Positions 6,004-6,014 of a stretch of DNA of 6,014 nt are shown one piece after another (position 1 is the stretch's first letter; each line of letters opens with the position of its first letter). A model generated the notes under the pieces. It did not search any database. It saw only the letters and a program-made list of their open reading frames with translations, and was not told the DNA's origin. The DNA is from Bacteroidota bacterium (GTDB lineage: Bacteria; Bacteroidota; Ignavibacteria; Ignavibacteriales; Ignavibacteriaceae), in contig JAJYSI010000223.1 in assembly GCA_021793635.1 (NCBI GenBank), positions 1 to 6,014 on the forward strand, written 5' to 3'. Made by a program: the position numbers and the translations under genes.

Positions 6004-6014
6004 AACAGATGGTA

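Overview
This AT-rich window is one continuous run of plus-strand genes, packed with overlaps of 4 to 8 nt and gaps of 2 to 63 nt. Nothing on the minus strand looks real. The gene set is a lipid A acyltransferase, a GT9 glycosyltransferase, a Sua5/YrdC protein, an M23 peptidase, a bactofilin and the start of an F-type ATP synthase operon. Together with subunit a and b sequences of Bacteroidota/Chlorobiota type, this suggests a Gram-negative member of the FCB group, perhaps an Ignavibacteria-like lineage. The taxon is inferred from gene order and protein style, not from a search.

Region 1 (47-1941) is envelope lipid and sugar synthesis. An LpxL/HtrB-family acyltransferase is split by a one-base frameshift at an A9 tract (235-243) and is followed by a GT9 (heptosyltransferase-like) enzyme. 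Region 2 (1934-2575) is a TsaC/Sua5-type enzyme for tRNA t6A synthesis, overlapping both neighbours. Region 3 (2569-3841) is a membrane-anchored M23 (LytM-type) peptidase followed by a bactofilin. This is a known kind of cell-shape pair: a cytoskeletal polymer with a cell-wall hydrolase. Region 4 (3838-6003) is the Fo part of the ATP synthase: AtpZ-like, AtpI-like, subunit a (atpB), subunit c (atpE) and subunit b (atpF). The bactofilin stop overlaps the AtpZ start (ATGA), so the shape module and the ATP synthase operon are physically coupled.

The ATP synthase residues point to proton coupling. Subunit c has Glu56 followed by Gly and lacks the Na+ site Gln and Ser/Thr. Subunit a has the essential Arg215.

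The main oddities are two reading-frame breaks at A-tracts. One is in the acyltransferase and is convincing: removing one A gives a normal 289-residue protein. The other is at the end of atpF, where an early stop gives a 122-residue b subunit just before the window ends; this is less certain. They could be sequencing errors, real mutations or transcriptional slippage. A small bulged hairpin between atpE and atpF and an A-rich leader with a strong Shine-Dalgarno before atpE may help set the high subunit c level. No RNA genes, mobile elements, CRISPR arrays or clear promoters or terminators were seen, and no gene-free stretch exceeds 63 bases. I found no convincing new multi-gene system.
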